A stretch of DNA of 64,000 bases, taken from Candidatus Rubrivivax defluviihabitans (GTDB taxonomy: Bacteria; Pseudomonadota; Gammaproteobacteria; Burkholderiales; Burkholderiaceae_C). Positions 8,678-17,741 of the stretch are shown here, piece by piece. The notes under the pieces were generated by a model. The model saw only the letters and a list, made by a program, of their open reading frames with translations. It did no database searches and had not been told where the DNA came from. A program made the position numbers and the translations under genes. The stretch spans positions 124,001 to 188,000 of the forward strand of contig JADJMW010000021.1 in NCBI GenBank assembly GCA_016709385.1, in the 5' to 3' direction. Positions within the stretch are counted from its first letter, which is position 1. Every line of letters begins with the position of its first letter.

Positions 8678-9286
8678 TCAGGCCGGTGCCGGTCGCACCC
8701 TGACGGCCGACTTGGGCCGGAAGGCCTTGCACACGGCGTCGTCGGTTTCGAGGTACGCGCCGCCGATGAGGTCGATGCAGTAGGGCACCGCGGCAAAGAT
8801 GCCGGGCACCGGCGGCGTGGCCTTCGGCAGCCCTTCCAGCGTCTCGGCAATGGCCTTCGGCTGACCCGGCAAGTTGATGATCAGCGCCTGGCCGCGGATC
8901 ACCGCCACCTGGCGCGACAGGATCGCCGTGGGCACGAAGGCGAGCGAGATCTGGCGCATCTGTTCGCCGAAGCCCGGCATCACCTTGTGCGCAACCGCCA
9001 GCGTGGCCTCGGGCGTGACGTCGCGCGGCGCCGGCCCGGTGCCGCCGGTGGTGAGCACGAGGTCGCAGCGCATGGCGTCGACCAGTTCGCGCAAGCAGGC
9101 GCCGATGCGCGCCTCTTCGTCGGGAATCAGCCGTTCGTGCCACACCACCGGGTTGCGCAGCGCGCGTGCCAGCCAGTCGCGCAGCGCCGGCAGGCCCTGG
9201 TCGGCATAGACACCGCTGGAGGCGCGGTCGCTCACCGAGACCAGGCCGATGGTCACGCGTTCAGGCAGGGGCGGAAGCTCGTTCAT
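8678..9286 (-). CDS. mogA: Molybdopterin adenylyltransferase
   Basis: A 202-residue MoCF-domain protein. MogA adenylates molybdopterin before molybdenum insertion. IGLVSVSDRASSGVYADQG at the N-terminus and LTTGGTGPAPRDVTPEA in the middle are the family's substrate-binding motifs. It starts inside the end of yjgA with an ATGA overlap (9283-9286), so both are probably co-transcribed and coupled. No other molybdenum cofactor genes are in the window. Confidence 0.9.
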   Translation of the reverse strand: MNELPPLPERVTIGLVSVSDRASSGVYADQGLPALRDWLARALRNPVVWHERLIPDEEARIGACLRELVDAMRCDLVLTTGGTGPAPRDVTPEATLAVAHKVMPGFGEQMRQISLAFVPTAILSRQVAVIRGQALIINLPGQPKAIAETLEGLPKATPPVPGIFAAVPYCIDLIGGAYLETDDAVCKAFRPKSAVRVRPAPA

Positions 9287-9852
9287 GGCTGGATCATGGG
9301 TTTGATGAACTGGAACAGCTCGCGAAAACTCTTCGGCTGCCGCGCCTCGGGGGCCAGCGCCGCGGCGTCGCGGCGCGCGGCGCGCACCAGGCTGCGCAGC
9401 TGCTGGGTGTCGGTGTCGGGGTGGGCCTGCTGCCAGCGCGTCAGGGCGTCGTCGCCGGCGATCAGCTCGGCGCGCCAGCGCTCGGCCTCGTGCAGCGCCA
9501 GCGTCTCCCTGGCGCTGCCCAGCGTCGCCGCGGCCAGCGCTTCGCGCAACGCGGCTTCGTCGGCGCTGCGCATCAGCTTGCCCACGTACTGCAACTGGCG
9601 GCGGCGGCCTTCGTGCGATTTCGTGCGGCGGAATTCGGCGATCGCGCCGCGCAAGCCCTCGGGCATGTCGATGGCGGCGAAACGCTCGGCCGAGAGCTCC
9701 GACAGCGCCAGTCCCAGCGTCTGCAAGGCCTGCGACTGCTGCTTGAGCTGCGTCTTGCTCGGGCGGCTTTCCGCCTCGGCGTCGTCGCCTTCTGCTGAAG
9801 CGTCGCCGTAGTGGGTGTCGATGCCGCGGTGCGGTGCGGCGCGTCGGGCCAT
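9283..9852 (-). CDS. yjgA: DUF615 ribosome biogenesis factor YjgA/DarP
   Basis: A 189-residue, highly charged helical protein of the DUF615 family. In E. coli, YjgA (DarP) associates with late 50S precursors and helps assembly around the peptidyltransferase centre. RPSKTQLKQQSQALQTLG and RRRQLQYVGKLMR are conserved stretches. ATG at 9852 is preferred to an in-frame ATG further upstream because homology begins there and the upstream region is the shared divergent promoter zone with pmbA. Confidence 0.87.
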   Translation of the reverse strand: MARRAAPHRGIDTHYGDASAEGDDAEAESRPSKTQLKQQSQALQTLGLALSELSAERFAAIDMPEGLRGAIAEFRRTKSHEGRRRQLQYVGKLMRSADEAALREALAAATLGSARETLALHEAERWRAELIAGDDALTRWQQAHPDTDTQQLRSLVRAARRDAAALAPEARQPKSFRELFQFIKPMIQP

Positions 9853-9934
9853 GGGGTGGGGTGCAGCAAGCCGAGAAGGGGTGGCCGGTATCATAAGTGC
9901 CGCCTCCCACCCACGTTGCACGCCAGCGCCCACG

Positions 9935-11308
9935 ATGACCGCCCACCGCGCCGAACCCGGTTTTGCCTATCGCACCGAACAGTTCCAGCAGATCGTCGAA
10001 GACAGCCTGGCGCTGGCGCGCCAGCTCGGTGCCAGCGACGCCGGCGCCGAGGCCTCCGAAGGCGTGGGCCTGTCGGTTTCGGTGCGCATGGGCGAACTCG
10101 AGAACGTCGAGCGCAACCGCGACAAGTCGCTGGGCGTGAGCGTCTACCTGGGCCAGCGCCGCGGCAACGCCAGCACCTCCGACTTCTCGCCCGCCGCGCT
10201 CCGCCAGACGGTGCAGGCGGCCTACGACATCGCCCGCTTCACCGCCGAGGACCCGGCCGCCGGCCCGCCCGACGCCGACGACCTGGCCACGCCCGAGGAA
10301 GCGGCGCGCGACCTCGACCTGTTCCACCCCTGGGCCATCGACGCCGCTGCTGCGGCCGAGATCGCCAGGCGCTGCGAAGCGGCGGCGCTGGGCGTGGACA
10401 AGCGCATCACCAATTCCGAAGGCGCCGGCGTTTCGGCGCAGCAGGCGCATTTCTGGGCCGGCAATACGCGCGGCTTTCGCGGCGGCTATGCGAGTTCGCG
10501 GCATTACATCTCGGTGTCGCCGATCGCCGGCCGCGGCAAGGCCATGCAGCGCGACGCCTGGTACAGCTCGATGCGCGACGCGGCCGACCTGGCCGCACCC
10601 GAGGCCGTGGGCCGCTACGCCGCGGAGCGCGCGCTTTCGCGGCTGAAGTCGCGCCGCGTCGCCACGGCCGAGGTGCCGGTGCTGTTCGAATCCACCGTGG
10701 CCGCGGGGCTGCTCGGCGCCTTCGTGCAGGCCACCTCGGGTGGTGCGCTGTACCGCAAGGCCAGCTTCCTGGTCGACTGCCTGGGCCAGCCCGTGCTGGC
10801 CCCGCACGTGGACATCCGCGAAGACCCGCACCAGCCCAAGGGCAAGGGCAGCGCGCCCTTCGACGACGAAGGCGTGCGCACGCGGCCGCGCACCGTGGTC
10901 GACGGCGGTGTCGTGCAGGGCTATTTCCTGTCCAGCTACTCGGCGCGCAAGCTCGGCATGAAGACCACCGGCCACGCCGGCGGGTCGCAGAACCTGTCCA
11001 TGACCAGCCGCCTGACGCGCCCCGGCGACGACCTGCCGGCCATGCTGCGCAAGCTGGGCCGCGGCCTCTTCGTCACCGAACTCATGGGGCAGGGCGTCAA
11101 CTACGTCACCGGCGACTATTCGCGCGGCGCCGCCGGTTTCTGGGTCGAGGGCGGGCGCATCGTTCACCCGGTGCACGAGGTCACCATCGCCGGCCACCTG
11201 CGCGAGATGTTCAAGGGCATCACGGCCATCGGTGCCGATGTCTACTGCCAGGGCAGCAAGAGCATCGGTTCGGTGCTGGTGCGCCGCATGAAGCTGGCCG
11301 GCGCCTGA
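9935..11308 (+). CDS. pmbA: TldE/PmbA metallopeptidase-family protein
   Basis: A 457-residue PmbA (TldE) protein. TldE forms a heterodimer with TldD, a metalloprotease that unfolds and degrades peptides and matures microcin B17 in E. coli. PmbA lacks the HExxxH of TldD, as here. Conserved parts include SVYLGQRRGNASTSDFS, the ITNSEGA segment and the C-terminal half with GQGVNYVTGDYSRGAAGFWV. It is divergent from yjgA with 82 bases between starts. tldD is not in the window, which is normal. Confidence 0.9.
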   Translation: MTAHRAEPGFAYRTEQFQQIVEDSLALARQLGASDAGAEASEGVGLSVSVRMGELENVERNRDKSLGVSVYLGQRRGNASTSDFSPAALRQTVQAAYDIARFTAEDPAAGPPDADDLATPEEAARDLDLFHPWAIDAAAAAEIARRCEAAALGVDKRITNSEGAGVSAQQAHFWAGNTRGFRGGYASSRHYISVSPIAGRGKAMQRDAWYSSMRDAADLAAPEAVGRYAAERALSRLKSRRVATAEVPVLFESTVAAGLLGAFVQATSGGALYRKASFLVDCLGQPVLAPHVDIREDPHQPKGKGSAPFDDEGVRTRPRTVVDGGVVQGYFLSSYSARKLGMKTTGHAGGSQNLSMTSRLTRPGDDLPAMLRKLGRGLFVTELMGQGVNYVTGDYSRGAAGFWVEGGRIVHPVHEVTIAGHLREMFKGITAIGADVYCQGSKSIGSVLVRRMKLAGA

Positions 11309-11499
11309 ATGCCATTGCGGGTTGACCCTGTCGGCGCAGGTTTCGCGGTCGCGTTGGACCGTCGTCGTCGAACGGCACCTTCCCGGGGCCGGTGATCTGC
11401 GCCAAAGCGGGTAAACCCGCCCGAGTGGGGATAGCGCCGACTTCTAGAATCCCGCGGTTCGATTTCCACCCCCATCACTGTTTTGCACAGGAGAGTTCC

Positions 11500-12582
<1,083 letters not shown>

Positions 12583-12623
12583 GCGGCTCCGGCGCCACCC
12601 GGCGCCGGACCGTTCGGACCGAC

Positions 12624-12661
12624 CAAAAAAATGGGCCCCGCGATGCGGGGCCCGAATTTTT
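12624..12661. terminator. Bidirectional rho-independent terminator
   Basis: GGGCCCCGC at 12633-12641 pairs perfectly with GCGGGGCCC at 12645-12653 around a three-base loop. TTTTT (12657-12661) follows on the plus strand and seven A (12625-12631) give a T-run on the minus strand. It serves both dctP and the convergent dctQM transcript. Confidence 0.9.
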
Positions 12662-12691
12662 CGCCGGCGCGCCCGACGCGCGCCGGCCGGT

Positions 12692-14476
12692 CTACTTCTT
12701 CTCTTCCTTCACCGCGTCGAGCAGGCCCTTCATCGGGTCGTCCTCGTTCTGGCCCCCCGGCGCCGAGGCGCCGGGCGCTGCGCCCGGCTCGCCCTTCAGG
12801 TCGTCCGCCTGCAATTGCTCGAAGGCCGCGTCGGCGTCGATGGCGGGTCCCTCCGACTCCAGACCGCCCGCGACGAGGCTCGGGAAGGCCACCACCGCCG
12901 CCACCATGATGACCTGCAGGACGATGAAAGCGATCGATCCCTTGTAGATCTGGGTCGTGGTCACCGCCGGGATGCGCTCTTTCGTGATGCGGTCGTTGTA
13001 GTCCTCCTTTGCGGCCACGCTGCGCAGGTAGAACAGCGCAAAGCCGAAGGGCGGCGTCAGGAACGAGGTCTGCAGGTTCATCGCGATGATGACGCCGAAC
13101 CACACCATCACCATTTGCGGCGCCATGCCGGGCACCAGCTCCGGCAGGATCTTTTCGGCCACCGGCGCCAGGATCGGAATGACGATGAAGGCGATCTCGA
13201 AGAAGTCGATGAACATGCCCAGGATGAAGACCAGGATGTTCACGACGATCAGGAAGCCCAGCGCGCCGCCGGGCATGTTGTCGAACAGGTGCTCGACCCA
13301 GATGTGGCCGTCGGCGGCGTTGAAGGTGAAGCTGAAGACGGTGGAGCCGATCAGGATGAAGATCACGAAGGTCGCCAGCTTGGCCGTGCTGTCCAGCGCC
13401 TGCTTCATCAGCTTCATGCTCAGCTGCCGGCGGCCGGCGGCCATGATGAGCGCGCCCACGGCGCCCATCGCGCCGCCCTCGGTGGGCGTGGCCACGCCCA
13501 GGAAGATGGTGCCCAGCACCAGGAAGATCAGGATCAGCGGCGGGATCAGCACGAAGGTGACCTGCTGCGCCAGCCGGGACAGCAGGCCGGCCTTCAGCAC
13601 CCGGTCGGCAATCGCCAGCACCAGCGCCAGCAGCGAGGCCACCGTCATCGACAGGATGAAGATCTCGTCCGCGGCGGCCGGTGTGGTGCGGCCGGTCCAG
13701 GCGCTGATCATCTGGCTGTGCACCTGCGACCAGGCCCAGCCGGCAGCACCGCAGATCAGGAACAGCACGAGCAGCGACTTGTGGCCGCTGGCGCCATTGC
13801 TCTCGCGGTAGATGCGTGCTTCGGCCGGCAGGGCCGGCACCCAGGCCGGCTTGACGATGGCCACCGCGGCGACGAACAGCAGGTAGACGCCGACCAGCAT
13901 CAGGCCCGGCACCAAGGCGCCGGCATACATGTCGCCGACCGAGCGGCCGAGCTGGTCGGCCAGCACGATCAGCACCAGCGAAGGCGGGATGGCCTGCGCC
14001 AGCGTGCCGCTGGCGGTGATGGTGCCGGTGGCGATGGTGCGGTTGTAGCCGTAGCGCAGCATGATGGGCAGCGAGATCAGGCCCATCGAGATGACGGCCG
14101 CCGCCACCACGCCGGTGGTGGCGGCCAGCAGCGCGCCGACCAGGATCACCGCCACCGCCAGGCCGCCGCGCAGCGGGCCGAAGACCTGGCCCACGGTTTC
14201 GAGCAGGTCCTCGGCCATGCCCGAGCGTTCGAGGATGATGCCCATGAAGGTGAAGAACGGGATCGCCAGCAGCGTGTCGTTCTGCATGATGCCGAACACG
14301 CGCAAGGGCAGGGCGCTGAACATGTTGGACGGGAACAGCCCGACCTCCATGCCGATGAAGCCCATGAAGAGTCCGGTGGCCGCCAGCCCGAAGGCCACCG
14401 GAATGCCGGTGAGGAGAAAGCAGAACAGGCCCGCGAACATCAGCGGCACGAAGTTCTGTGCGATGAAGGCGGTCAT
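12692..14476 (-). CDS. dctM: TRAP transporter large permease (DctM family)
   Basis: A 594-residue polytopic membrane protein with twelve or more hydrophobic segments. The start MTAFIAQNFVPLMFAGLFCF and the GIPVAFGLAATGLFMG region are typical of DctM. It imports the DctP-bound substrate using the sodium or proton gradient. It is longer than ordinary ~430-residue DctM proteins: it has an extended middle and a soluble, acidic C-terminal tail of about 60 residues after the last helix (rich in A, G, P, D, E and K). It overlaps dctQ by four bases. Confidence 0.9.
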   Translation of the reverse strand: MTAFIAQNFVPLMFAGLFCFLLTGIPVAFGLAATGLFMGFIGMEVGLFPSNMFSALPLRVFGIMQNDTLLAIPFFTFMGIILERSGMAEDLLETVGQVFGPLRGGLAVAVILVGALLAATTGVVAAAVISMGLISLPIMLRYGYNRTIATGTITASGTLAQAIPPSLVLIVLADQLGRSVGDMYAGALVPGLMLVGVYLLFVAAVAIVKPAWVPALPAEARIYRESNGASGHKSLLVLFLICGAAGWAWSQVHSQMISAWTGRTTPAAADEIFILSMTVASLLALVLAIADRVLKAGLLSRLAQQVTFVLIPPLILIFLVLGTIFLGVATPTEGGAMGAVGALIMAAGRRQLSMKLMKQALDSTAKLATFVIFILIGSTVFSFTFNAADGHIWVEHLFDNMPGGALGFLIVVNILVFILGMFIDFFEIAFIVIPILAPVAEKILPELVPGMAPQMVMVWFGVIIAMNLQTSFLTPPFGFALFYLRSVAAKEDYNDRITKERIPAVTTTQIYKGSIAFIVLQVIMVAAVVAFPSLVAGGLESEGPAIDADAAFEQLQADDLKGEPGAAPGASAPGGQNEDDPMKGLLDAVKEEKK

Positions 14477-15096
14477 GACTTGCTTTCCCGTGCCTGCGCC
14501 TGAGCCAGCGTCTTGGCCTCGGCCTCGGCGGCCAGTTCCTCGATCAGCAGCGCCTCGGCGGATTTCTCTTCAACGACCGAGAACGGTTCTTTGCGCGCAC
14601 CGGCCAGGAACGCCAGGCGCTTGATGAGTTCGGAGACGCTCTGCAGCATCAGGATCAGGAAGCCCAGCGGAATCAGCAGCATCACCGGCCAGCGGATCAG
14701 GCCGCCGGCATTCGAGCTCATCTCACCCGAGACCCAGGCGCGCTCGAAAACCGGCCAGCCGAGGTTGATGAGGATCAGGCACAGCGGAATCACGAAGACC
14801 ACGATGCCCACCGCGTCGATGAGGGCGTTGGTGCGCTTGGACAGCTTGCTCGAGATGAAGTCGATGCGCACATGCGCATTGCGCAGGAAGACGTAGCCCG
14901 AACCCAGCATGAACACCGCCGCGAACAGGTACCACTGGATCTCGAGATAGGCGTTGGAACCGATGTCGAAGGCCTTGCGCATGATGGCGTTGCCGGCGCT
15001 GATGACCACGGCGGCGAGGATCAGCCACATGACGAGCTTGCCAATGGCCTCGTTGAGCGCGTCGATGGCGCCGGACAGTTTGAGCAGGGCTTGCAA
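14473..15096 (-). CDS. dctQ: TRAP transporter small permease (DctQ family)
   Basis: A 207-residue protein with four membrane helices (about residues 20-40, 55-75, 95-115 and 145-165) typical of DctQ, the small partner of DctM. The start is TTG at 15096, supported by GAGGAG six bases upstream; no ATG fits better. The ATGA overlap with dctM (14473-14476) points to coupled translation. The tail is alanine/glutamate rich. Confidence 0.86.
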   Translation of the reverse strand: MQALLKLSGAIDALNEAIGKLVMWLILAAVVISAGNAIMRKAFDIGSNAYLEIQWYLFAAVFMLGSGYVFLRNAHVRIDFISSKLSKRTNALIDAVGIVVFVIPLCLILINLGWPVFERAWVSGEMSSNAGGLIRWPVMLLIPLGFLILMLQSVSELIKRLAFLAGARKEPFSVVEEKSAEALLIEELAAEAEAKTLAQAQARESKS

Positions 15097-15208
15097 CGCG
15101 GGTCTCCTCGGCCGACGGTCACGGCGCGATTCTAGGCAGAGCCGTGCGGTCGCGAGACGGTGTTTCCCGCCGCGCCGACTAGGGCAGACCCTGAAGCGGG
15201 TCGGGCCC

Positions 15209-15562
15209 TCAGATCGACTGCGCCAGCGCGAACAGCCGCGCCGAGCGCGCGCCCGAGCGGCAGAACATCAGCAGTGGTCGCGGCAGTTCGTGCAGCAGCT
15301 GCGCCATCGCGGCCGCCTGCTCCGGCGACTGGTAGGCGCCGCTCACCGGCAGGAAGCGGTATTCCAGGCCGGCGGCCAGCGCCGCGGCCTCGATCTGCGC
15401 GTTGGTGGGCTGGGCCGGGCCTTCCTCGAAATCGGGCCGGTTGTTCACGACCGCGCGAAAGCCGGCACGCGCCGCCTCGGCCATGGCCGCGGGCGTGAGC
15501 TGCGGCGCCACGCACACGTCGTCGGCAATGGCGCGCAGGGGCAGGGCGTGGGCGTGATGCAT
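15209..15562 (-). CDS. TIGR01244/DUF442-type sulfur transferase or phosphatase-like protein
   Basis: A 117-residue protein of the TIGR01244 (beta-lactamase hydrolase-like, Blh) family. It has the cysteine-phosphatase/rhodanese-like loop CRSGARSAR (C-x5-R) near the C-terminus and GFRAVVNNRPDFEEG in the N-terminal half. Fused versions act with sulfide dioxygenases; the stand-alone form here has no defined substrate. It lies just downstream of yqeY on the same strand, with 10 bases between. Confidence 0.8.
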   Translation of the reverse strand: MHHAHALPLRAIADDVCVAPQLTPAAMAEAARAGFRAVVNNRPDFEEGPAQPTNAQIEAAALAAGLEYRFLPVSGAYQSPEQAAAMAQLLHELPRPLLMFCRSGARSARLFALAQSI

Positions 15563-15572
15563 GGCGCGCGGC

Positions 15573-16022
15573 TTACTTCGACAAGGCCTGCTTCACCGCC
15601 GCCGATACCGCCGCCATCTCGGCCTTACCGGCGAGCCTGGCCTTGGCCGCGGCCATGACGCGACCCATGTCGCCGGGGCCGGCGGCGCCCAGTTCGGCGA
15701 CCAGGGCCACCACTTCGGCGGCGACCTCGTCGGCGCCCAGGCGCTGCGGCAGGTAGGTCTGCAACACCTGGATCTCGGCGCTTTCCTTGTCGGCCAGGTC
15801 GGTGCGCCCGCCTTGCTGGTAGGCAGTGACGGAGTCCTTGCGCTGCTTGATGAGCTTGTCCACCAGGCCGACCACGGCGGTGTCGTCGAGCTCGATGCGC
15901 TCGTCCACCTCGCGCTGCTTGCAGGCCGCCAGCAGCATGCGGATGACCGAGAGGCGCTCGCTGTCGCGCGCTCGCATGGCGGACTTCATGTCTTCGGTGA
16001 TGCGGTCCTTGAGGGGGCTCAT
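15573..16022 (-). CDS. yqeY: GatB/YqeY domain protein
   Basis: A 149-residue helical protein containing the YqeY domain also found at the C-terminus of the GatB amidotransferase subunit, where it contacts tRNA. RITEDMKSAMRARDSERLSV and LPQRLGADEVAAEV are typical. The stand-alone function is unproven. It lies directly downstream of rpsU, which is common across bacteria, but a terminator separates them. Confidence 0.88.
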   Translation of the reverse strand: MSPLKDRITEDMKSAMRARDSERLSVIRMLLAACKQREVDERIELDDTAVVGLVDKLIKQRKDSVTAYQQGGRTDLADKESAEIQVLQTYLPQRLGADEVAAEVVALVAELGAAGPGDMGRVMAAAKARLAGKAEMAAVSAAVKQALSK

Positions 16023-16044
16023 GTCGATGCCTCGCCGGGATAAC

Positions 16045-16080
16045 CAATAAAAGAAGCCCGCCGCGGCATGCCGCGCGGGC
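16045..16080 (-). terminator. Terminator/attenuator between rpsU and yqeY
   Basis: A GC-rich hairpin lies at 16056-16080 (outer arms GCCCG and CGGGC, inner arms with one bulged base). Read on the minus strand it is followed by TTCTTTTATT. It stands 24 bases after the rpsU stop and 23 before yqeY, so it should uncouple the abundant ribosomal mRNA from yqeY, or allow limited read-through. Confidence 0.75.
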
Positions 16081-16104
16081 TGCAGGGTGGCGGTTGACCG
16101 CCGG

Positions 16105-16317
16105 TCAGTACAGCTTCTTGGGCAGCTGCATGCTGCGCACGCGCTTGAAGTGGCGCTTCACCGCGGCGGCCTTCTTGCGCTTGCGCTCGGCGGTGGGCTT
16201 TTCGTAGAACTCCCGAGCGCGCAACTCGGTCAGCAGGCCGATCTTTTCAATGGTGCGCTTGAAGCGGCGCAGGGCCACGTCGAAAGGCTCGTTCTCTTTG
16301 ACACGGATGGTGGTCAT
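16105..16317 (-). CDS. rpsU: 30S ribosomal protein S21
   Basis: A 70-residue basic protein: MTTIRVKENEPFDVALRRF and the RKRKKAAAVKRHFKR region identify bS21. It binds the 30S platform near the anti-Shine-Dalgarno sequence. A perfect -10 element (TATAAT, minus strand, 16427-16432) lies about 110 bases upstream. Confidence 0.97.
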   Translation of the reverse strand: MTTIRVKENEPFDVALRRFKRTIEKIGLLTELRAREFYEKPTAERKRKKAAAVKRHFKRVRSMQLPKKLY

Positions 16318-16426
16318 GTACTCGCAAATCCTGCAGAAGGCGCGCTCGAAGGTCCGCGGTTTTCTTGGCCGGCACGCTGGGCCGGTGACGCGGAGTCGGT
16401 GCGCTGGTGGGCCAGCAAAGCCGCAA

Positions 16427-16432
16427 ATTATA
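16427..16432 (-). promoter_or_regulatory. -10 element of the rpsU promoter
   Basis: Read on the minus strand the sequence is TATAAT, an exact sigma-70 -10 box in a very GC-rich context. The -35 region is poor. Transcription from here would give an rpsU leader of roughly 100 bases. Confidence 0.55.
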
Positions 16433-16584
16433 GACCGTGCCGCGCTCGTTGCGCCAGTGCGGCGGATCTGCAGCGGCTGTACGGCGGATATCGGCAGGAA
16501 CGGGGCGCCACGGTGCAGGCGCCGGGCGCATTGGCGCGGCCGATCGCTGCGCCGGCCCGCGACGGGGTCAAACTAGGGGAGAGA

Positions 16585-16695
16585 ATGCCGAAGAAGCTTG
16601 ATCTGAGGGCGAGGTCACACCAAGATGGGGTGATCCTTCGCCGCGCCTGCCTCGAAACCGACTGCGAACGCTGCCCGCTCTCGCGCCAGAAATGA
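16585..16695 (+). CDS. 36-residue cysteine-containing peptide, unrecognised
   Basis: I do not recognise this gene. It encodes 36 residues beginning MPKKLDLRARSHQDGV and ending in CLETDCERCPLSRQK, with three cysteines spaced C-x4-C-x2-C and many basic residues. Support for translation: GGGGAGAG lies just upstream of the ATG, and the stop overlaps the next start as ATGA (16692-16695), the usual sign of translational coupling. It could bind a metal or act as a coupled leader peptide. Either is inference. Confidence 0.5.
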   Translation: MPKKLDLRARSHQDGVILRRACLETDCERCPLSRQK

Positions 16696-17708
16696 CCACC
16701 ATGCCCGAACTGCCGATCGGCACGCCGCTCACCGAACCCGGATTGCGGCTTTTGCTGGGCGGCTTGATGCCGGAATTGCTGTCGCGCCGCGGCGACTTGC
16801 TCGCCGTGCAGGACGCAGCCGACGGTCGCTATGTTTGCGTGAACCCGGCCATGGCGGCGTTTCTGCGCCGTCCACCGACCGAAGTGCCGGGGTGCAGCGG
16901 CGCCGAACTGTTCGACGCACCGCTGGCGACCGCGCTTCGAGCTGCCGAACAAACGGCGCTGACGCATGGCGCGCCGCTGGCCAGCGAACACCGCTTCGAA
17001 TGGGGCGGCGTGCGGCGCGAATTCTCTGTGCTCCGCATGCTGAGTGTGGCCGACGAAGCCGGGCGCCGCTGGTTGTGCAGCGTCTGGACCGACCTGGCGC
17101 CCGAGTTGCAGCGCGAGGCGCAACTGCGCGCCGCGCTGGAACAGATCGAGCAGCAGCAGCAAGCCAACGACCTGCTGCGGCGTGAAATCGCCGACCAGGC
17201 GCTGCGCGACCCTGCCTCGGGCCTGTACCATCGCGCCCACTTCGAAGACCAGTTGCGCCGCGAGGTCGATCTCTCCACCCGCGAGCACCGCGAATTCGCC
17301 ATCGTCTTCATCGAACTCGACCCGCCCGGGGAGAAGGTGCTGGCGCTGGGGGCCGATGGCGAACGCTGTCTGCTCGAGGCGATGGGCCGGCTGTTGCGCA
17401 GCGGCACACGCGCAATGGACGCGTCCTGCCGCTACGACGACCGGCGCTTCGCCGTGCTCCTGTCGGGCGTGGGCCTGGCCACCGCGCATTCGCGCATGGA
17501 GGGCGTGCGCCGCAAGTGCGCGACGCAGATCGTGGTGCACGACGGGCAGGAACTGGGCTTCACCGTGGCCATGGGCGTGGCCAGTTTTCCGCACACGGCG
17601 CACACCCAGGACAGCCTGGTGCAGGCCTGCGAGGCCGCGCTGGCCGAGGCGCAGCGCCGCGGTGGCAACCACGTCACGCTGGCGGCGATCCGCTTCGAGG
17701 CGAACTGA
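16692..17708 (+). CDS. PAS-like plus degenerate GGDEF protein
   Basis: A 338-residue soluble protein. Residues ~30-140 look like a PAS sensor (LLAVQDAADGRYVCVNPAMA), then a glutamine-rich coiled coil (~140-170), then a GGDEF-fold domain (RDPASGLYHRAHFEDQLRRE...). The signature GGDEF is DDRRF at residues 249-253, so diguanylate cyclase activity should be lost. The inhibitory-site motif RxxD is intact (RAMD, 240-243) at the canonical five-residue distance, so the domain may bind c-di-GMP as a receptor. Translation is probably coupled to the 36-residue peptide upstream. Confidence 0.85.
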   Translation: MTTMPELPIGTPLTEPGLRLLLGGLMPELLSRRGDLLAVQDAADGRYVCVNPAMAAFLRRPPTEVPGCSGAELFDAPLATALRAAEQTALTHGAPLASEHRFEWGGVRREFSVLRMLSVADEAGRRWLCSVWTDLAPELQREAQLRAALEQIEQQQQANDLLRREIADQALRDPASGLYHRAHFEDQLRREVDLSTREHREFAIVFIELDPPGEKVLALGADGERCLLEAMGRLLRSGTRAMDASCRYDDRRFAVLLSGVGLATAHSRMEGVRRKCATQIVVHDGQELGFTVAMGVASFPHTAHTQDSLVQACEAALAEAQRRGGNHVTLAAIRFEAN

Positions 17709-17741
17709 GCGTGCCGACGCCAGCGCATGCCGGCAAGGTCT

